From Desulfitobacterium hafniense DCB-2 (GTDB lineage Bacteria > Bacillota > Desulfitobacteriia > Desulfitobacteriales > Desulfitobacteriaceae), in the NCBI RefSeq assembly GCF_000021925.1, contig NC_011830.1, positions 2,504,501-2,568,500 of the forward strand: a stretch of DNA of 64,000 bases, given 5' to 3'. The notes beneath the pieces were generated by a model. That model was not told the origin of the DNA. It made no database searches and saw nothing but the letters and a program-made list of their open reading frames with translations. Made by a program: the position numbers and the translations under genes. Positions 18,026 through 27,742 of the stretch are shown piece after piece. Within the stretch, counting starts at the first letter, position 1, and each line of letters starts with the position of its first letter.

Positions 18026-18057
18026 GAGAGCCGCTTCACCTGATGGTGGCGGCTCTC
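18026..18057 (+). terminator. Hairpin after dmsABC module 1
   Basis: GAGAGCCGC pairs with GCGGCTCTC, with an inner CACC/GGTG stem, 23 bp after dmsC. The T-run is weak, so it may act together with the next hairpin. Confidence 0.6.
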
Positions 18058-18170
18058 AGTTTACATATCTTATATTTTAATTTAGGTGGCAGCTCCTGAT
18101 TTCTTCAATTTATTTTAATAGAAGCATGATATATAACCGGCTTCAGACACCGCCTTTACGTTATTTAGGA

Positions 18171-18214
18171 ATCTAAGTCCCTTCCTGCAGGTTCAAGCAG
18201 GAGGGGACTTAGAT
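18171..18214. terminator. Hairpin between convergent dms operons
   Basis: An 18-bp arm ATCTAAGTCCCTTCCTGC pairs with its complement at 18197-18214 with one mismatch and an eight-base loop. It separates the convergent modules 1 and 2 and could stop transcription from both sides. Confidence 0.7.
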
Positions 18215-18268
18215 TTATGGTAGAGGAGGGAGGGGAAAGGGAAAATAAGAAAAATGAATGACAAAGGA

Positions 18269-19144
18269 TTAGCTTAAGCCGACCCGGCTGGCGATCATCA
18301 TCGCATAGAAAAGGTAGCGGCCAACAATCTGACCAATGACGAGAAGGGCGGCGGCTATATAAATGGTAGTGCCGGATAGTCCTGCCGCTGCCACTTCTGC
18401 GGCAGCCTGACCGGAGCTGTTTACGGATAATTGTTGTTTCTGAATAGGGAAGAGAAGCAATCCCGTACCTAAGAGGATAAATAACCATTTAACAGCCATT
18501 GCTCCGCTCATCCCGCTAAGAAGAGCAAGGCTTTGCTGAGCAGCTGAACTGGAGCTTGCACCCAGTTGGATATAATATCCTACCATGGCTGCGACCTGCA
18601 AGGCAACGGCAATTCCGGTAATGATCACCGCCGGCTGGCGAACTTTAGAACCTTCCGAGCCGCTTAAGGTCAGGAAGAGTAAAGCTCCCATGGAGATGGC
18701 AGCAGCATAGAATTCAACGGTGACAGCACTGTAATTCCAGGCGGAAACACTGGTGGAAGTGTAGACAGAAGCCATAGCATAAACGTCTAATAAGCCGAAT
18801 ACAGCGGCCAGAGCCATGAAGGTCCGGACTAACCCTTGGGAAGCGGGCTTGAAGAGGAGAAGCAGCGCGGTGACGACAGTCAGTCCGGTGAAGATGCTGG
18901 TCAGCCAAATTTCCCGGCTTAACCAGGAGGTGGCAAAGTGAGCCAGGGAATTGACAGCGCGGAAGGGCTGCCCCAAGTGCAGGAAGGAGGCGAGTAGACC
19001 GATAACAGCTAAAGCTGCGGCGCTGACGACGGCAACTTTATAGGAAGCGTCCTTGTACAGGTATTTCGCCAGGGTGGCGAATATCATCAGGCCAATGGCC
19101 GCCTGAAGGCAGATCGAGAATAGGATTAATGCTAATTCCTCCAT
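18269..19144 (-). CDS. dmsC: DmsC-type membrane anchor, module 2
   Basis: A 291-residue anchor with about eight membrane helices, closely related to the module 1 protein (VNSLAHFATSWLSREIWLTSIFTGLTV; VEFYAAAISMGALLFL). It would take electrons from menaquinol. ATG follows AAAAGGAGG, 3 bp after dmsB of the same operon, which reads leftward. Confidence 0.9.
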   Translation of the reverse strand: MEELALILFSICLQAAIGLMIFATLAKYLYKDASYKVAVVSAAALAVIGLLASFLHLGQPFRAVNSLAHFATSWLSREIWLTSIFTGLTVVTALLLLFKPASQGLVRTFMALAAVFGLLDVYAMASVYTSTSVSAWNYSAVTVEFYAAAISMGALLFLTLSGSEGSKVRQPAVIITGIAVALQVAAMVGYYIQLGASSSSAAQQSLALLSGMSGAMAVKWLFILLGTGLLLFPIQKQQLSVNSSGQAAAEVAAAGLSGTTIYIAAALLVIGQIVGRYLFYAMMIASRVGLS

Positions 19145-19147
19145 GGC

Positions 19148-19726
19148 TTAGACCTCCTTTTCCTGAACATTAGGATCCAAGGCATGGCTCCTTGGTGTGA
19201 TCAGAAGCGAGGGATTAGTCATCGAAGAGGTGGGGAGAATAGGCAGATCCCGAACTAGTTTTGGTCCGTGGTCAGCGGTGAGTTCATCTAAGTCACCGAA
19301 TTCCAGGCAGCGCATAAGACAGGCATCGACACAAGCCGGATTTTCGCCCTTATCACGCAAATCCTTGCAGCTGTCGCATTTGCCGATAATACCGGCCGCT
19401 TCAATAAACTGGGGAACACTATAGGGACAGTTCCAGGTACAGTATTGACAGCCGATGCATTTATTTTTATCATGCTGTACGGTTCCGTCATCGGCGAAAT
19501 GCAAGGCCCCTGTAGGGCAGCCCTTGACACATTTGGCCTCGGCACAGTGATTGCAGGTGGCGCTGTAATGATAGAGTCCAACTTTAGGGAAACTTCCGGT
19601 TTCAAAGGTCCTGACTTGACGGAAAATTGTCCCGGGCTGAAGATTATTTTTATCCTTGCAGGCGACTTGGCAAGTGCGACAGCCGATGCAGATGCTCATA
19701 TTAAAATAAAACCCCATATTTGCCAT
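19148..19726 (-). CDS. dmsB: DmsB-type four-cluster ferredoxin, module 2
   Basis: A 192-residue paralogue of the module 1 ferredoxin with the same four-cluster Cys arrangement: CIGCRTCQVAC, CNHCAEAKCVKGC, CIGCQYCTWNC and CDSCKDLRDKG...CVDACLMRC. ATG follows GAAAGGAG. It sits between dmsA and dmsC. Confidence 0.92.
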   Translation of the reverse strand: MANMGFYFNMSICIGCRTCQVACKDKNNLQPGTIFRQVRTFETGSFPKVGLYHYSATCNHCAEAKCVKGCPTGALHFADDGTVQHDKNKCIGCQYCTWNCPYSVPQFIEAAGIIGKCDSCKDLRDKGENPACVDACLMRCLEFGDLDELTADHGPKLVRDLPILPTSSMTNPSLLITPRSHALDPNVQEKEV

Positions 19727-19742
19727 AATGATTCACTCCTTT

Positions 19743-22397
19743 CTAGGAAAAGATTCTCTGCGGTTTTTCTACATCTGGAATAAGCGGCGCACCGGTCCAT
19801 TTTTCTAAATTCACATTGCAGGTATTCCAGCCGGACAATCCTTGACCGGTGGGGACGTTACCGGAAAGGATATTGTCTGCTCCGCCATGATCGATGCCCG
19901 TTTTTTCATCCACATCACACCAAGAACCATGGGGGAGGGCGACAACGCCGGGAACCAGACGTTCGGTGACACAGGCGTTGCGCAGGACTTGGCCGAATTC
20001 GCTGGTGATGAGAACGGTATCTTTGTCCTTGATCCCCTTTGCTGCGGCATCCTGAGCTGACAGGAATACCGGGTTGGGGCAGGCCTCTCTTAGCTGGAGA
20101 ATATTATCAAAGATGGAGTGAGAGCGGCGAAGGTAATGGGGCGTAATCAACTGATAGGGATAAGCCCCTTTGGCCTTGCTTTGCCAATCAGAGAAGGTAG
20201 CTTCGTACCCTTGGATGGGCGGGACATATTTGGGGTAGGGAGAAATTTTCGTGTAACCAAGGTTATTTATGATATCGGCAAGGGTTTGGCTGTAGATTTC
20301 CAGCTTGCCGCTGACTGAATTGACAGGGTTCTTTTCGGGATCCTTGCGGAAATCTTCATAAGCAATAAAGCCATAATTGTCTCCCTCATGACGTTCTACC
20401 TGATAGACACCATCTTCAAGGAGCTTCGTCAGGGGAATGCGTCCTGTTTGAGGCTGTCCCGAAACTCCCCATTCAGAAATATCCTCAGCAGTGATGTCTA
20501 CTAAAGGTTCAAAGGTTTTGCCGTCTTCTTTTACCACCGTGGAGCCAGCCAGTTTATTAAAGAGCTGCTGCTTGCGGTCGCTGACAACTATTTGGGAAAC
20601 ATCCAATCCTAAGCGCTTGCCTACCTCCACAGCAATCCAGTTATCATCTTTGGCCTCGAAAATGGGTTCAATGACTTGGGAAGAGACAATGAGCACATCG
20701 CGGTTGCTGAACAAGCCATCGATATCGCCGGCTCTTTCCCACAAGGTGGTAACGGGCAGGACCAGATCGGCATATTTCGAGTTGGTGGTTAGGAAATGGG
20801 ATTGGCTGACGACGAACTCCACGGCCCGATGAGCCTCGATTCCTTTGTTCATCCCATCCCGGGTTTGCAGGGTGGCTTCAGAAGTATGCCAAATCATTTG
20901 GATATTAATATCCTCCTCTTGCACACGAGTCTTCAGATCCACTCCTTTGACGGTGTCCTGCCAAGTCGGCGGGGAATATTTGATGGTTTTCATGATACTA
21001 TTGGGAAGATATTTTTTGCGGAGAAGGCCGGTCCACATGTCTGCTTCACAGAGGACTTCTTTCAAGGGGCTGCCCAGAAATGGTTCGCCGCTGCCGCCAG
21101 GGTTGACAAGGGCGGGACCGGGGTTGCCTGCATAGTTCCAGCAGGAGGCACCGGTCATATGGCCGGATTTGCCGAAATGTCCGGTCATGGCCCCCAGAGT
21201 CATAAACATCTGGGGGAGATTGTCGGAATTCTGAGCTCGCCCGGATGCCCAGCTGGCCAGGATACTGACCTTATTCTGCATGCCGATGGCCCGGGCCAGG
21301 TACTTAATGGTGTGAGGGTCTATTCCGCAGATTTCCGAAGCCCATTCCGGGGTTTTGGGGATATTGTCATACTTGCCCAAGACATAATCCTTGAAGTTTT
21401 CATTGGTTTCGGCATCTGCCGGCATATGCTCAACATCAAACCCTACAGTACAGCGATTGAGGAAATCCCAATCGATTAAAGGTTTATTGACCGGATCGTC
21501 CTCGACGATTAGGGTATAGGCCATAGCCAGGAGCAAGGTCATGTCTGTGGCCGGTTTGATCGGAATCCATTCGGCTTCTAAAGTGGCAGCAGTATCAGTA
21601 TAAAAGGGGTCAATAATAATGAATTTTGTACCGGCTTCTTTCATTTGCAGGAAATGATACATAGGATTACCCAGGGAACTCCAGGCCGGATTGATGCCGA
21701 AGGCAACGACAAGATCGGTTTTTCGCATATCAAAACGGTCGTTAAGGGCTTTGGGATCGAATAAATTATCAGCGAAACCAATAATATGAGGGGTTATGAA
21801 CCAGGAGCCAAAGGACATCGTCCCCCAAGAGGGAACAAAACCACCGTAGATACTCATTAAATTCATAACTTCACTGTTCGCTTCTCCCGGAACAAGAATG
21901 GAAGCATTGCCATAAGCACCTTTGATGCGTTGCAGTTCGCTGGTAAGAATATCCAGAGCTTCATCCCAGGAAATCCGCACCCACTCGTCCTGGCCGCGCA
22001 GTTCCTTTTTACCGCCGCCTGGTTCCCAGTTTTTTCTCTTCATAGGGTATTTCAAACGGTCCACACCTTGGGCCTGATGCTTTTGTGAGCGCCCTCTCAG
22101 ACATCCTCTTTGCTGGGGAGCATCTGGTGTGTCTGGGCGGGTATCATCGGTTTTCTGCCGGACAATGACCCCATCCACCACATAAGCTTTATTGACACAA
22201 CGGCCGCCGCAGTTATGCCAGCAAGTGGCTGAGACCCATTTGCCTTCTTTTGCTGTATCAAGATTGGCTCCTGCGGGGGTGAGGATATTACCACTGCAGC
22301 CCGCAAGCGCCAAGCCGGCAGTTCCGGCTGCGGTAGCGGCCAGGAACGTTCTGCGGCTTATTTGTTTGTCGGCTATTTTCTTGAGGAGACTTGCCAT
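19743..22397 (-). CDS. dmsA: DmsA-type molybdopterin oxidoreductase, module 2
   Basis: An 884-residue Tat-exported catalytic subunit. The signal SRRTFLAATAAG ends in LALAGC (Tat plus lipobox). Cluster-binding motif CWHNCGGRC with the fourth Cys in RGCLRGRS. It is a paralogue of the module 1 enzyme along its whole length, but differs around the expected molybdenum-ligand region (MSFGSWFI here, NSFGSWAM in module 1), which could mean a different acceptor. ATG follows GGAGGTTGGAAGGTG. A conserved hairpin lies in its 5' leader. Confidence 0.9.
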   Translation of the reverse strand: MASLLKKIADKQISRRTFLAATAAGTAGLALAGCSGNILTPAGANLDTAKEGKWVSATCWHNCGGRCVNKAYVVDGVIVRQKTDDTRPDTPDAPQQRGCLRGRSQKHQAQGVDRLKYPMKRKNWEPGGGKKELRGQDEWVRISWDEALDILTSELQRIKGAYGNASILVPGEANSEVMNLMSIYGGFVPSWGTMSFGSWFITPHIIGFADNLFDPKALNDRFDMRKTDLVVAFGINPAWSSLGNPMYHFLQMKEAGTKFIIIDPFYTDTAATLEAEWIPIKPATDMTLLLAMAYTLIVEDDPVNKPLIDWDFLNRCTVGFDVEHMPADAETNENFKDYVLGKYDNIPKTPEWASEICGIDPHTIKYLARAIGMQNKVSILASWASGRAQNSDNLPQMFMTLGAMTGHFGKSGHMTGASCWNYAGNPGPALVNPGGSGEPFLGSPLKEVLCEADMWTGLLRKKYLPNSIMKTIKYSPPTWQDTVKGVDLKTRVQEEDINIQMIWHTSEATLQTRDGMNKGIEAHRAVEFVVSQSHFLTTNSKYADLVLPVTTLWERAGDIDGLFSNRDVLIVSSQVIEPIFEAKDDNWIAVEVGKRLGLDVSQIVVSDRKQQLFNKLAGSTVVKEDGKTFEPLVDITAEDISEWGVSGQPQTGRIPLTKLLEDGVYQVERHEGDNYGFIAYEDFRKDPEKNPVNSVSGKLEIYSQTLADIINNLGYTKISPYPKYVPPIQGYEATFSDWQSKAKGAYPYQLITPHYLRRSHSIFDNILQLREACPNPVFLSAQDAAAKGIKDKDTVLITSEFGQVLRNACVTERLVPGVVALPHGSWCDVDEKTGIDHGGADNILSGNVPTGQGLSGWNTCNVNLEKWTGAPLIPDVEKPQRIFS

Positions 22398-22444
22398 ACA
22401 CCTTCCAACCTCCTAAAATTAGATTGTAGTTGGCACTGTTTTTA

Positions 22445-22497
22445 ACGAAGAGCAACATTGCAGTTCCAGTGCCTCAACTCCAAGTGCTGCTCTTCGT
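22445..22497 (-). ncRNA. Conserved leader hairpin of dms module 2
   Basis: On the transcribed minus strand, ACGAAGAGCAGCA pairs with TGTTGCTCTTCGT (13 pairs, one G-U) around a loop containing TTGAGGCACTGGAACT. It lies about 48 nt before the dmsA start. Module 3 has the same loop core with a completely different but still complementary stem (31938-31991), so structure rather than sequence is conserved. Candidate cis-regulatory RNA; the ligand or protein partner is unknown. Confidence 0.6.
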
Positions 22498-22535
22498 AAG
22501 ACAATTATAAAAGGAAATCGATCTTGCTTAAATAA

Positions 22536-22578
22536 TCACAAGTACATTAATTACCCCGAATTTTGTGCATGAAAACAT
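22536..22578. promoter_or_regulatory. Candidate PucR operators of module 2
   Basis: Two sites lie between the divergent dmsA and pucR genes: TCACAAGTACA at 22536-22546 and TTTGTGCATGAAAACAT at 22562-22578. The second matches the reverse complement of the module 3 site (TTTGTGCATGTGAACAT) at 15 of 17 positions, and the first matches the module 1 site. Confidence 0.6.
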
Positions 22579-22613
22579 TTTTAGAATATAAGATGGAAGG
22601 GAGTACAAAGACT

Positions 22614-23843
22614 TTGAATAAAGAAGCGATCATTTATAACTATTTGCGGGAACTGCTCGAAGCTTATGGTCAGGGTTTGGATGCCTTAACCTATACTCTG
22701 TCGAAACTGTTAAAGCTCCCGATCATTGTCGCCAACACTGCTTATGAAACCATTGCTACCACCCATCTTCATCCGGATCTTGACAGCTTTCAGGTAGAGA
22801 ATGATGAACAGGGAGTGAGCCATAAAAAACTGTATTTCTGTACGATAAAAACAGATACGTTGGGGCTAAGAGGTTTGGGGCGGGCTATCGCACCCGCGGG
22901 CCGGGTGCTTGGCTATTTGTTTTTAGTCACTGACAAAGCGGAAGGCTCCGACTTGGATTTTTATGAAACCTTGCTGGACAATGTCGAATCCTTATATGCC
23001 AACAGTCTCAAGAACCAATTGGAGCTGAAACAGAAGAAAAACAAATCCAAAGATGCTTTTTTCTACGATCTGCTTTATGGAAACCTTAAACGCAATGAAG
23101 ATATTATGAACAGGGGAGAGGTATGGGGGTGGGATTTCCGTCATCCCCACGCTGTCCTGCTTTTAAAGGTTCGGGATGTAGAGCTTTTTTCTCCGGACCG
23201 GCATCTTATTGATGCTCTGCAGAGGATTGTCGAGCGAGGGTTAATTAATAGATATGGCAAAAATCCGGCGGTGACTGTTCATCGCAATGAGGTGATTGCT
23301 CTTGTGCATTCAGCGAGCCGAAAACGGTCGGAACAGAAGCAGGATATAAAAGCTTTGGCTGGAAATATCCTTAATCAAACTGCCGATACCGAATTAAATA
23401 AGCGCATTGCTTTTGGCGTGGGACAAACCTATGATGAGCCGATTGATCTTTTTCGCAGCTACCAAGAGGCCAAAGTTGTTATCGATATGGGGGGCCTGCT
23501 GGGGGTGAAAGTCCCATTCTTCAGCGATATGGGCTTAGAACGGGTTCTCTATAAGCATGATATCCAGGATTTAAAAGAATATCGCGACCAAGTCCTTGGT
23601 GATTTACGCAAGGACGAGTCGGGAGAGAGCCTGCTGGAAATCTTAAAAACCTTCACTATGAATCAGTTTGACGTGAATAAGACGGCTCAGGATCTCTTTA
23701 TACATCGCAACACCTTGCGTACTCGTCTTAGTAAAATTGAAGCGATCCTTGATCGCCCCTTGGATGATATGAGTACCCGTCTTGATCTGACAGCTGTGCT
23801 GAAAATTGAGCAGCTTCATGGGCTTGATCTGGAATCGGAGTAA
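22614..23843 (+). CDS. PucR/CdaR-family regulator of module 2
   Basis: A 409-residue paralogue of the module 1 and 3 regulators: sensor-like region, CdaR central region, and C-terminal helix-turn-helix (NQFDVNKTAQDLFIHRNTLRTRLSKIE). I place the start at the TTG at 22614, preceded by GAAGGGAG. This puts 18 residues before the GQGLD motif, as in the 408-residue module 3 paralogue (19 in module 1). The open frame continues upstream to 22563, but that part overlaps the operator motif. It is divergent from dmsABC module 2. Confidence 0.82.
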   Translation: MNKEAIIYNYLRELLEAYGQGLDALTYTLSKLLKLPIIVANTAYETIATTHLHPDLDSFQVENDEQGVSHKKLYFCTIKTDTLGLRGLGRAIAPAGRVLGYLFLVTDKAEGSDLDFYETLLDNVESLYANSLKNQLELKQKKNKSKDAFFYDLLYGNLKRNEDIMNRGEVWGWDFRHPHAVLLLKVRDVELFSPDRHLIDALQRIVERGLINRYGKNPAVTVHRNEVIALVHSASRKRSEQKQDIKALAGNILNQTADTELNKRIAFGVGQTYDEPIDLFRSYQEAKVVIDMGGLLGVKVPFFSDMGLERVLYKHDIQDLKEYRDQVLGDLRKDESGESLLEILKTFTMNQFDVNKTAQDLFIHRNTLRTRLSKIEAILDRPLDDMSTRLDLTAVLKIEQLHGLDLESE

Positions 23844-24101
23844 TAGGGTTTTATATTATAAAAGTCCCATTCGGTAGGCTGGAGGGGGGAATAGTTTCCT
23901 GTCTCTATTACTAACAATTTATGTATAATATTAATAAGACCTTATTTTAAGGGAAGTTACCCTGTTGAATAACTATCAAGTCCAGTGTTAACAAGATTCT
24001 GAAAGGTGGTGCTGACACATAGCAAGTAACGTTCAGAAGGTAATGGAGCTTATTGATACCGTTTTTTGTTGCCATTAGCATAGCAGGTACCTATAGAAAA
24101 A

Positions 24102-24123
24102 GCCTACCACCGGGGCGGTAAGC
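24102..24123 (-). terminator. Terminator of the module 3 operon
   Basis: On the minus strand GCTTACCGCC pairs with GGTGGTAGGC (two G-U pairs) and is followed by TTTTTC, 30 bp after the last gene of the operon. The rest of 23844-24153 shows no gene or other clear signal. Confidence 0.7.
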
Positions 24124-24153
24124 TTAAGAATGGGTTATATTAAGGCCGTAATT

Positions 24154-24843
24154 CTAAAATAAATCCATAAGCTCATCGAGAGCTAAATCATCCGCTTCTA
24201 AGAACTGTTTCGTTAAGGCAGCCATTTGCGGATAAAAATGGTGAGTTTTTGATTTTTGCATATCCTCAGCAAAATCCCCGATCCAAACCAGTAGGTGATC
24301 CTGTAAAAAGGCTTTCTGATCGTCGAGCAGCTTTTTGACCTCATCTATCTTTTGCTGGTCGAACCTTTCCAGGGTCAATTTCGCTAAATGGGCCATAAAG
24401 TCCAGCTCGAAGGCCAGATGATCATCGGCTTCGTGAGGATAATTGGCCGGTAAAAACTGATAGTTCAGATAGGTGCGCCGTACCTTTAGAGTGCTTTCCT
24501 GGAAAAGTGCCCGCTCCTTGGTCACATAGACAGATTCCCAGGGGGGAGCAGGCAGCTTATGGGGACCGATCATTAAGCTGGTATATTCACTGGTCAGCTT
24601 ATCCAGGGTGAGGTCGGGATCAGCGGACAGCGCCAGCCTTAATTTTGTGAGTAAAGCCAGGTAAGTATTAAGGTCGCAATTTTCCTCATCGAGCATCAAT
24701 TCCAAGGCTTCTTGGGTGTGTTGGTTGGTGGCGATGTCAAGCAGTTCCCGGTTCGGCTCGATTCCGAAAATATGCTGAAGCAGCTGGTAAATATAGTGTC
24801 GGTTGGCTAAAATTATAGCAATTCCATCATCTTGTGTTGCCAT
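24154..24843 (-). CDS. TorD/DmsD-family chaperone
   Basis: A 229-residue all-helical cytoplasmic protein of the TorD/DmsD redox-enzyme maturation family. The hallmark segment is EYTSLMIGPHKLPAPPWESVY (split here: EYTSLMIGP, then PAPPWESVY), and YLNYQFLPANYPHEADDHLAFELDFM contains the DDHLxxELxFM motif. It should hold the Tat precursor of a CISM catalytic subunit until the molybdenum cofactor is inserted. It is the last gene of the module 3 operon and the only such chaperone in the window, so it may serve all three Tat-dependent DmsA paralogues. ATG at 24843 is preferred over an upstream GTG because of the AAAGGCGG spacing. Confidence 0.85.
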   Translation of the reverse strand: MATQDDGIAIILANRHYIYQLLQHIFGIEPNRELLDIATNQHTQEALELMLDEENCDLNTYLALLTKLRLALSADPDLTLDKLTSEYTSLMIGPHKLPAPPWESVYVTKERALFQESTLKVRRTYLNYQFLPANYPHEADDHLAFELDFMAHLAKLTLERFDQQKIDEVKKLLDDQKAFLQDHLLVWIGDFAEDMQKSKTHHFYPQMAALTKQFLEADDLALDELMDLF

Positions 24844-24890
24844 AGCAAGCACCGCCTTTACGGATTTTTGGGTTAAGATTTTTCCATGGG

Positions 24891-25466
24891 CTAGAAGTAC
24901 TTTTCACTATAATGGGGAGACAAAGCGCATTTTTTAGGCTTAATTAATACGGATGGATTTGTCAACGTTGAGGAAGGTAGAATAGGCAAATCCTGAATGA
25001 CATCTGCACCATGTTTTGCCGCAAGCTCATCTAAATCGCCAAATTCCAGGCAGCGCATAAGACAGGCATCCACACAAACCGGATTTTTGCCCTTGTCACG
25101 CAACCCCTTGCAACTGTCGCATTTGCCGATGGTGCCGGTTTCTTCAATAAATTGAGGAACACCATAGGGACAGTTCCAGGTACAGTATCGACAGCCGATG
25201 CATTTATTTTTTTCATGTTGAACTGTGCCATCATCGGCGTAGTACAATGCATCGGCAGGACATCCCTTAACACATTTGGCATTGGAACAGTGGTTGCAAG
25301 CACTGGAATAATGATACAGCCTGGCGTCGGGATACAACCCTGTTTCATAACTTTTGACTCTGCGGAATAAAATGCCCACATCCAACCGGTTTCTATCTTT
25401 GCAGGCTACTTGACAAGTTCGGCAGCCAATGCATTTATTGATATCGAAATAAAACCCTAAAGCCAT
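24891..25466 (-). CDS. Second DmsB-type ferredoxin of module 3
   Basis: A 191-residue four-cluster ferredoxin (CIGCRTCQVAC, CNHCSNAKCVKGC, CIGCRYCTWNC, CDSCKGLRDKG...CVDACLMRC), very similar to the first ferredoxin of this operon (28614-29189). It lies between the NosR-like and TorD-like genes. Two ferredoxins in one operon suggest two electron routes to DmsA, or a link to the NosR-like protein. Confidence 0.9.
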   Translation of the reverse strand: MALGFYFDINKCIGCRTCQVACKDRNRLDVGILFRRVKSYETGLYPDARLYHYSSACNHCSNAKCVKGCPADALYYADDGTVQHEKNKCIGCRYCTWNCPYGVPQFIEETGTIGKCDSCKGLRDKGKNPVCVDACLMRCLEFGDLDELAAKHGADVIQDLPILPSSTLTNPSVLIKPKKCALSPHYSEKYF

Positions 25467-25535
25467 TCCTATTCACCTTCCTTCGCTGTAGAGATCTCTT
25501 CAGAGGAAATTGCGGAAGGCACCAGAATCCCCTTA

Positions 25536-26897
25536 TCAAATGGATAGGATATTCAGAGATAAGGTTATGATAATCGAGAGAACATACACAACCAGAATAC
25601 CAAGAAACACTTTTTCTTTGCCGGGTAAATCGGCCCAGCGTACGCGAGCTTGACCGGCCCCACATTCTGAACAAATTACTTCCGCACAGGTTAAAGGATG
25701 TTCGAAAACCGAATCAACAGGCCGGCTTACTGGTCCATTGGGGCGAAAAAGCATCCTGGTTCTTCTCTTTACAGAAGCAAGGAAATTAAGCACAGTCCCA
25801 ACCGGGCAAACCAAACGGCACCAAACACGGTAGATGAAGGTCCCGGTTATCAAGACCAGACATAGAGTGAGCCAGTGGCCGAGATTCCCTTGACCGCCAA
25901 AGCTTACCGCAAAAGGTTCATAGCTGGCGATACTGGGATTGTTGAAGATAAGCGCCGCCATCACCGCGGCCCAGAGGATGCCCCAGCGAATTTTGCGAGC
26001 CAGAGCCATCATTGGGGAGGAAGGATTGAACTTCATAAACCCCAGGACTTTGTAGATGCCCTCCTGAAGCCCGCCAAAAGGGCAAAGCCAGGCGCAGTAG
26101 AAATTTCTTCCCCAGAGTAAGGTAAGGATAAGAACTCCCAGCGTCAAGAAATACCAGAAGGGACGTTCCAAGGGATCCGGTAAATTGCCGCTGATGAGAC
26201 TGGTGAGATTTGCCAGGCTCAAGGCAGAGTTGAGGAAAAAGCCCAGAAAGAGAAGGGAGATGGCTAAGACCCAAGGGCGCAATGTATGGCAACGGCATGA
26301 TACAGCGATGAATACCAGGCCATATAAGATAATCAGCCCAAGCTCCTGCCAACCCAGCGAGAAGCGGGTCCCGGCAGGAACCTGGAGGCCCAGCTCATGT
26401 TTGCCTACCTGCCAGGAGCCCTTGCGAACAGCTTGGGCGATTCCTTTAACAGTATAGGTTGCTCCGCTTACTGCGTCAATATCCTGCCCGGGCTCAAAGG
26501 GATCATGGGCTTGTTTACCGATAAATTTGTCCAGATAGCCTTCATTCAGCACGCGATTGAAATAAGCGGGGGTTTCGCAATTTTCGGTAATGATCACATT
26601 CTTAAGGATGCCATCTATTCCGAGATAGACTAAGACGCCGAGAGGTCCGCCATATCCGGAGGCACCGGCTGCCACAGCATAACCCAGGATAGTGTCATCC
26701 TTATCCCATAACTTATAGGCAGGGTATCCGCTGACCCCGGCAATCGGTTCGCACCTGGAGGCGGCAGGTTCCAGATGCTGAATGAAAGCAACTGTCTCTT
26801 GCTTGTTTACAAACTGCTGATAGACGATAGCGGCCAAGATAAGAACAACTGGGATGATTATGGTGATATGCCGAATGGAAAAACGCTCATGATTCAT
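25536..26897 (-). CDS. NosR/NirI-like FMN-binding membrane protein
   Basis: A 453-residue membrane protein. A first transmembrane helix (residues 10-28) is followed by an extracytoplasmic FMN-binding domain (residues 40-160) with the covalent-flavin motif DIDAVSGATYT. About five further helices follow, with two CxxxCP motifs (CAWLCPFG and CRLVCPVG). This matches the NosR/NirI/PceC family, but the C-terminal ferredoxin domain usual in NosR is absent and only ICSEC remains of a Cys cluster. It may move electrons from quinol to extracytoplasmic partners. It lies inside a dms operon, between a second anchor and a second ferredoxin. Confidence 0.8.
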   Translation of the reverse strand: MNHERFSIRHITIIIPVVLILAAIVYQQFVNKQETVAFIQHLEPAASRCEPIAGVSGYPAYKLWDKDDTILGYAVAAGASGYGGPLGVLVYLGIDGILKNVIITENCETPAYFNRVLNEGYLDKFIGKQAHDPFEPGQDIDAVSGATYTVKGIAQAVRKGSWQVGKHELGLQVPAGTRFSLGWQELGLIILYGLVFIAVSCRCHTLRPWVLAISLLFLGFFLNSALSLANLTSLISGNLPDPLERPFWYFLTLGVLILTLLWGRNFYCAWLCPFGGLQEGIYKVLGFMKFNPSSPMMALARKIRWGILWAAVMAALIFNNPSIASYEPFAVSFGGQGNLGHWLTLCLVLITGTFIYRVWCRLVCPVGTVLNFLASVKRRTRMLFRPNGPVSRPVDSVFEHPLTCAEVICSECGAGQARVRWADLPGKEKVFLGILVVYVLSIIITLSLNILSI

Positions 26898-26916
26898 TGC
26901 TGTGTTCCTTTAAAGT

Positions 26917-27708
26917 CTAAAGTCCGCTGCCGGTAATAAGAACAGCATAAAACAAATATCTGCTCACCATTAAGCTGCCGCCTAAAGCTGCCGTGCCTAT
27001 ATAGACCATTGCCATTCTTCCTGAACCCGTCTGTTCCTTGGCGGGTTTCAGCGAGGGAATAAACAATAAAACAGCGCCTGTCAGAAACAGGAGAAGGTGA
27101 ATGCCAAGGAGCAGACCAGTAGTTTGGGTATCAAAACCATTATAATTGAGAAAGGTTACTACCCCTAGAATAACTGCGCTAGACAGCCCGATCAGGCCGT
27201 ACATTTTTTGGTTTTTTATATCTGTCCCACTCAATTGGATGGTCCAGAAGAGGGCAATTCCCAAGACCATTGTGACCGCTAAAAAGTCAATAAGGGGAAC
27301 GATGCTTTGCCAACCAGGGCGGCTGGTGCTCATATAGACATTAGCCATAAAGATAACATCAATCAAACCAACAGCACCGGCAGTCCAGCCAAAACGCTTG
27401 ATGGCGGGATTGACATATTGCACTACGGCATGAATGATGGCAAATCCAATGAATAGAAGGGAAAAGACCAGTACCCGCGACAGCCAGGAATGGCTGAATT
27501 GGGATATGGCATTAAAAATAAACGCCGGCCTGCCTAAATAGAAAACAAAAGCCAGCAAGCTGATCGTACCCAATAAAGCAGAAGCAACCGAAGCCCGCTT
27601 ATATTCATTTCTGCCATTCATTTTCCCGGCGATCATCATGGCAATCATGATGCCAATAGCAGCTTGCAGGCCTAGGGAGAAGATAACCAACTTAACGTCC
27701 TGAACCAT
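26917..27708 (-). CDS. Second DmsC-like anchor of module 3
   Basis: A 263-residue polytopic protein of the DmsC family, more divergent than the other anchors. FYLGRPAFIFNAISQFSHSWLSRVLV aligns with the LHLGRP...SWLSREIW segment of the paralogues. It has about eight helices. ATG follows AGAAGGATG. It may pair with the second ferredoxin, giving the operon two membrane entry points. Confidence 0.82.
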   Translation of the reverse strand: MVQDVKLVIFSLGLQAAIGIMIAMMIAGKMNGRNEYKRASVASALLGTISLLAFVFYLGRPAFIFNAISQFSHSWLSRVLVFSLLFIGFAIIHAVVQYVNPAIKRFGWTAGAVGLIDVIFMANVYMSTSRPGWQSIVPLIDFLAVTMVLGIALFWTIQLSGTDIKNQKMYGLIGLSSAVILGVVTFLNYNGFDTQTTGLLLGIHLLLFLTGAVLLFIPSLKPAKEQTGSGRMAMVYIGTAALGGSLMVSRYLFYAVLITGSGL

Positions 27709-27742
27709 AGTTTCACCATCCTTCTATTTTGGGTAGCGAAAT

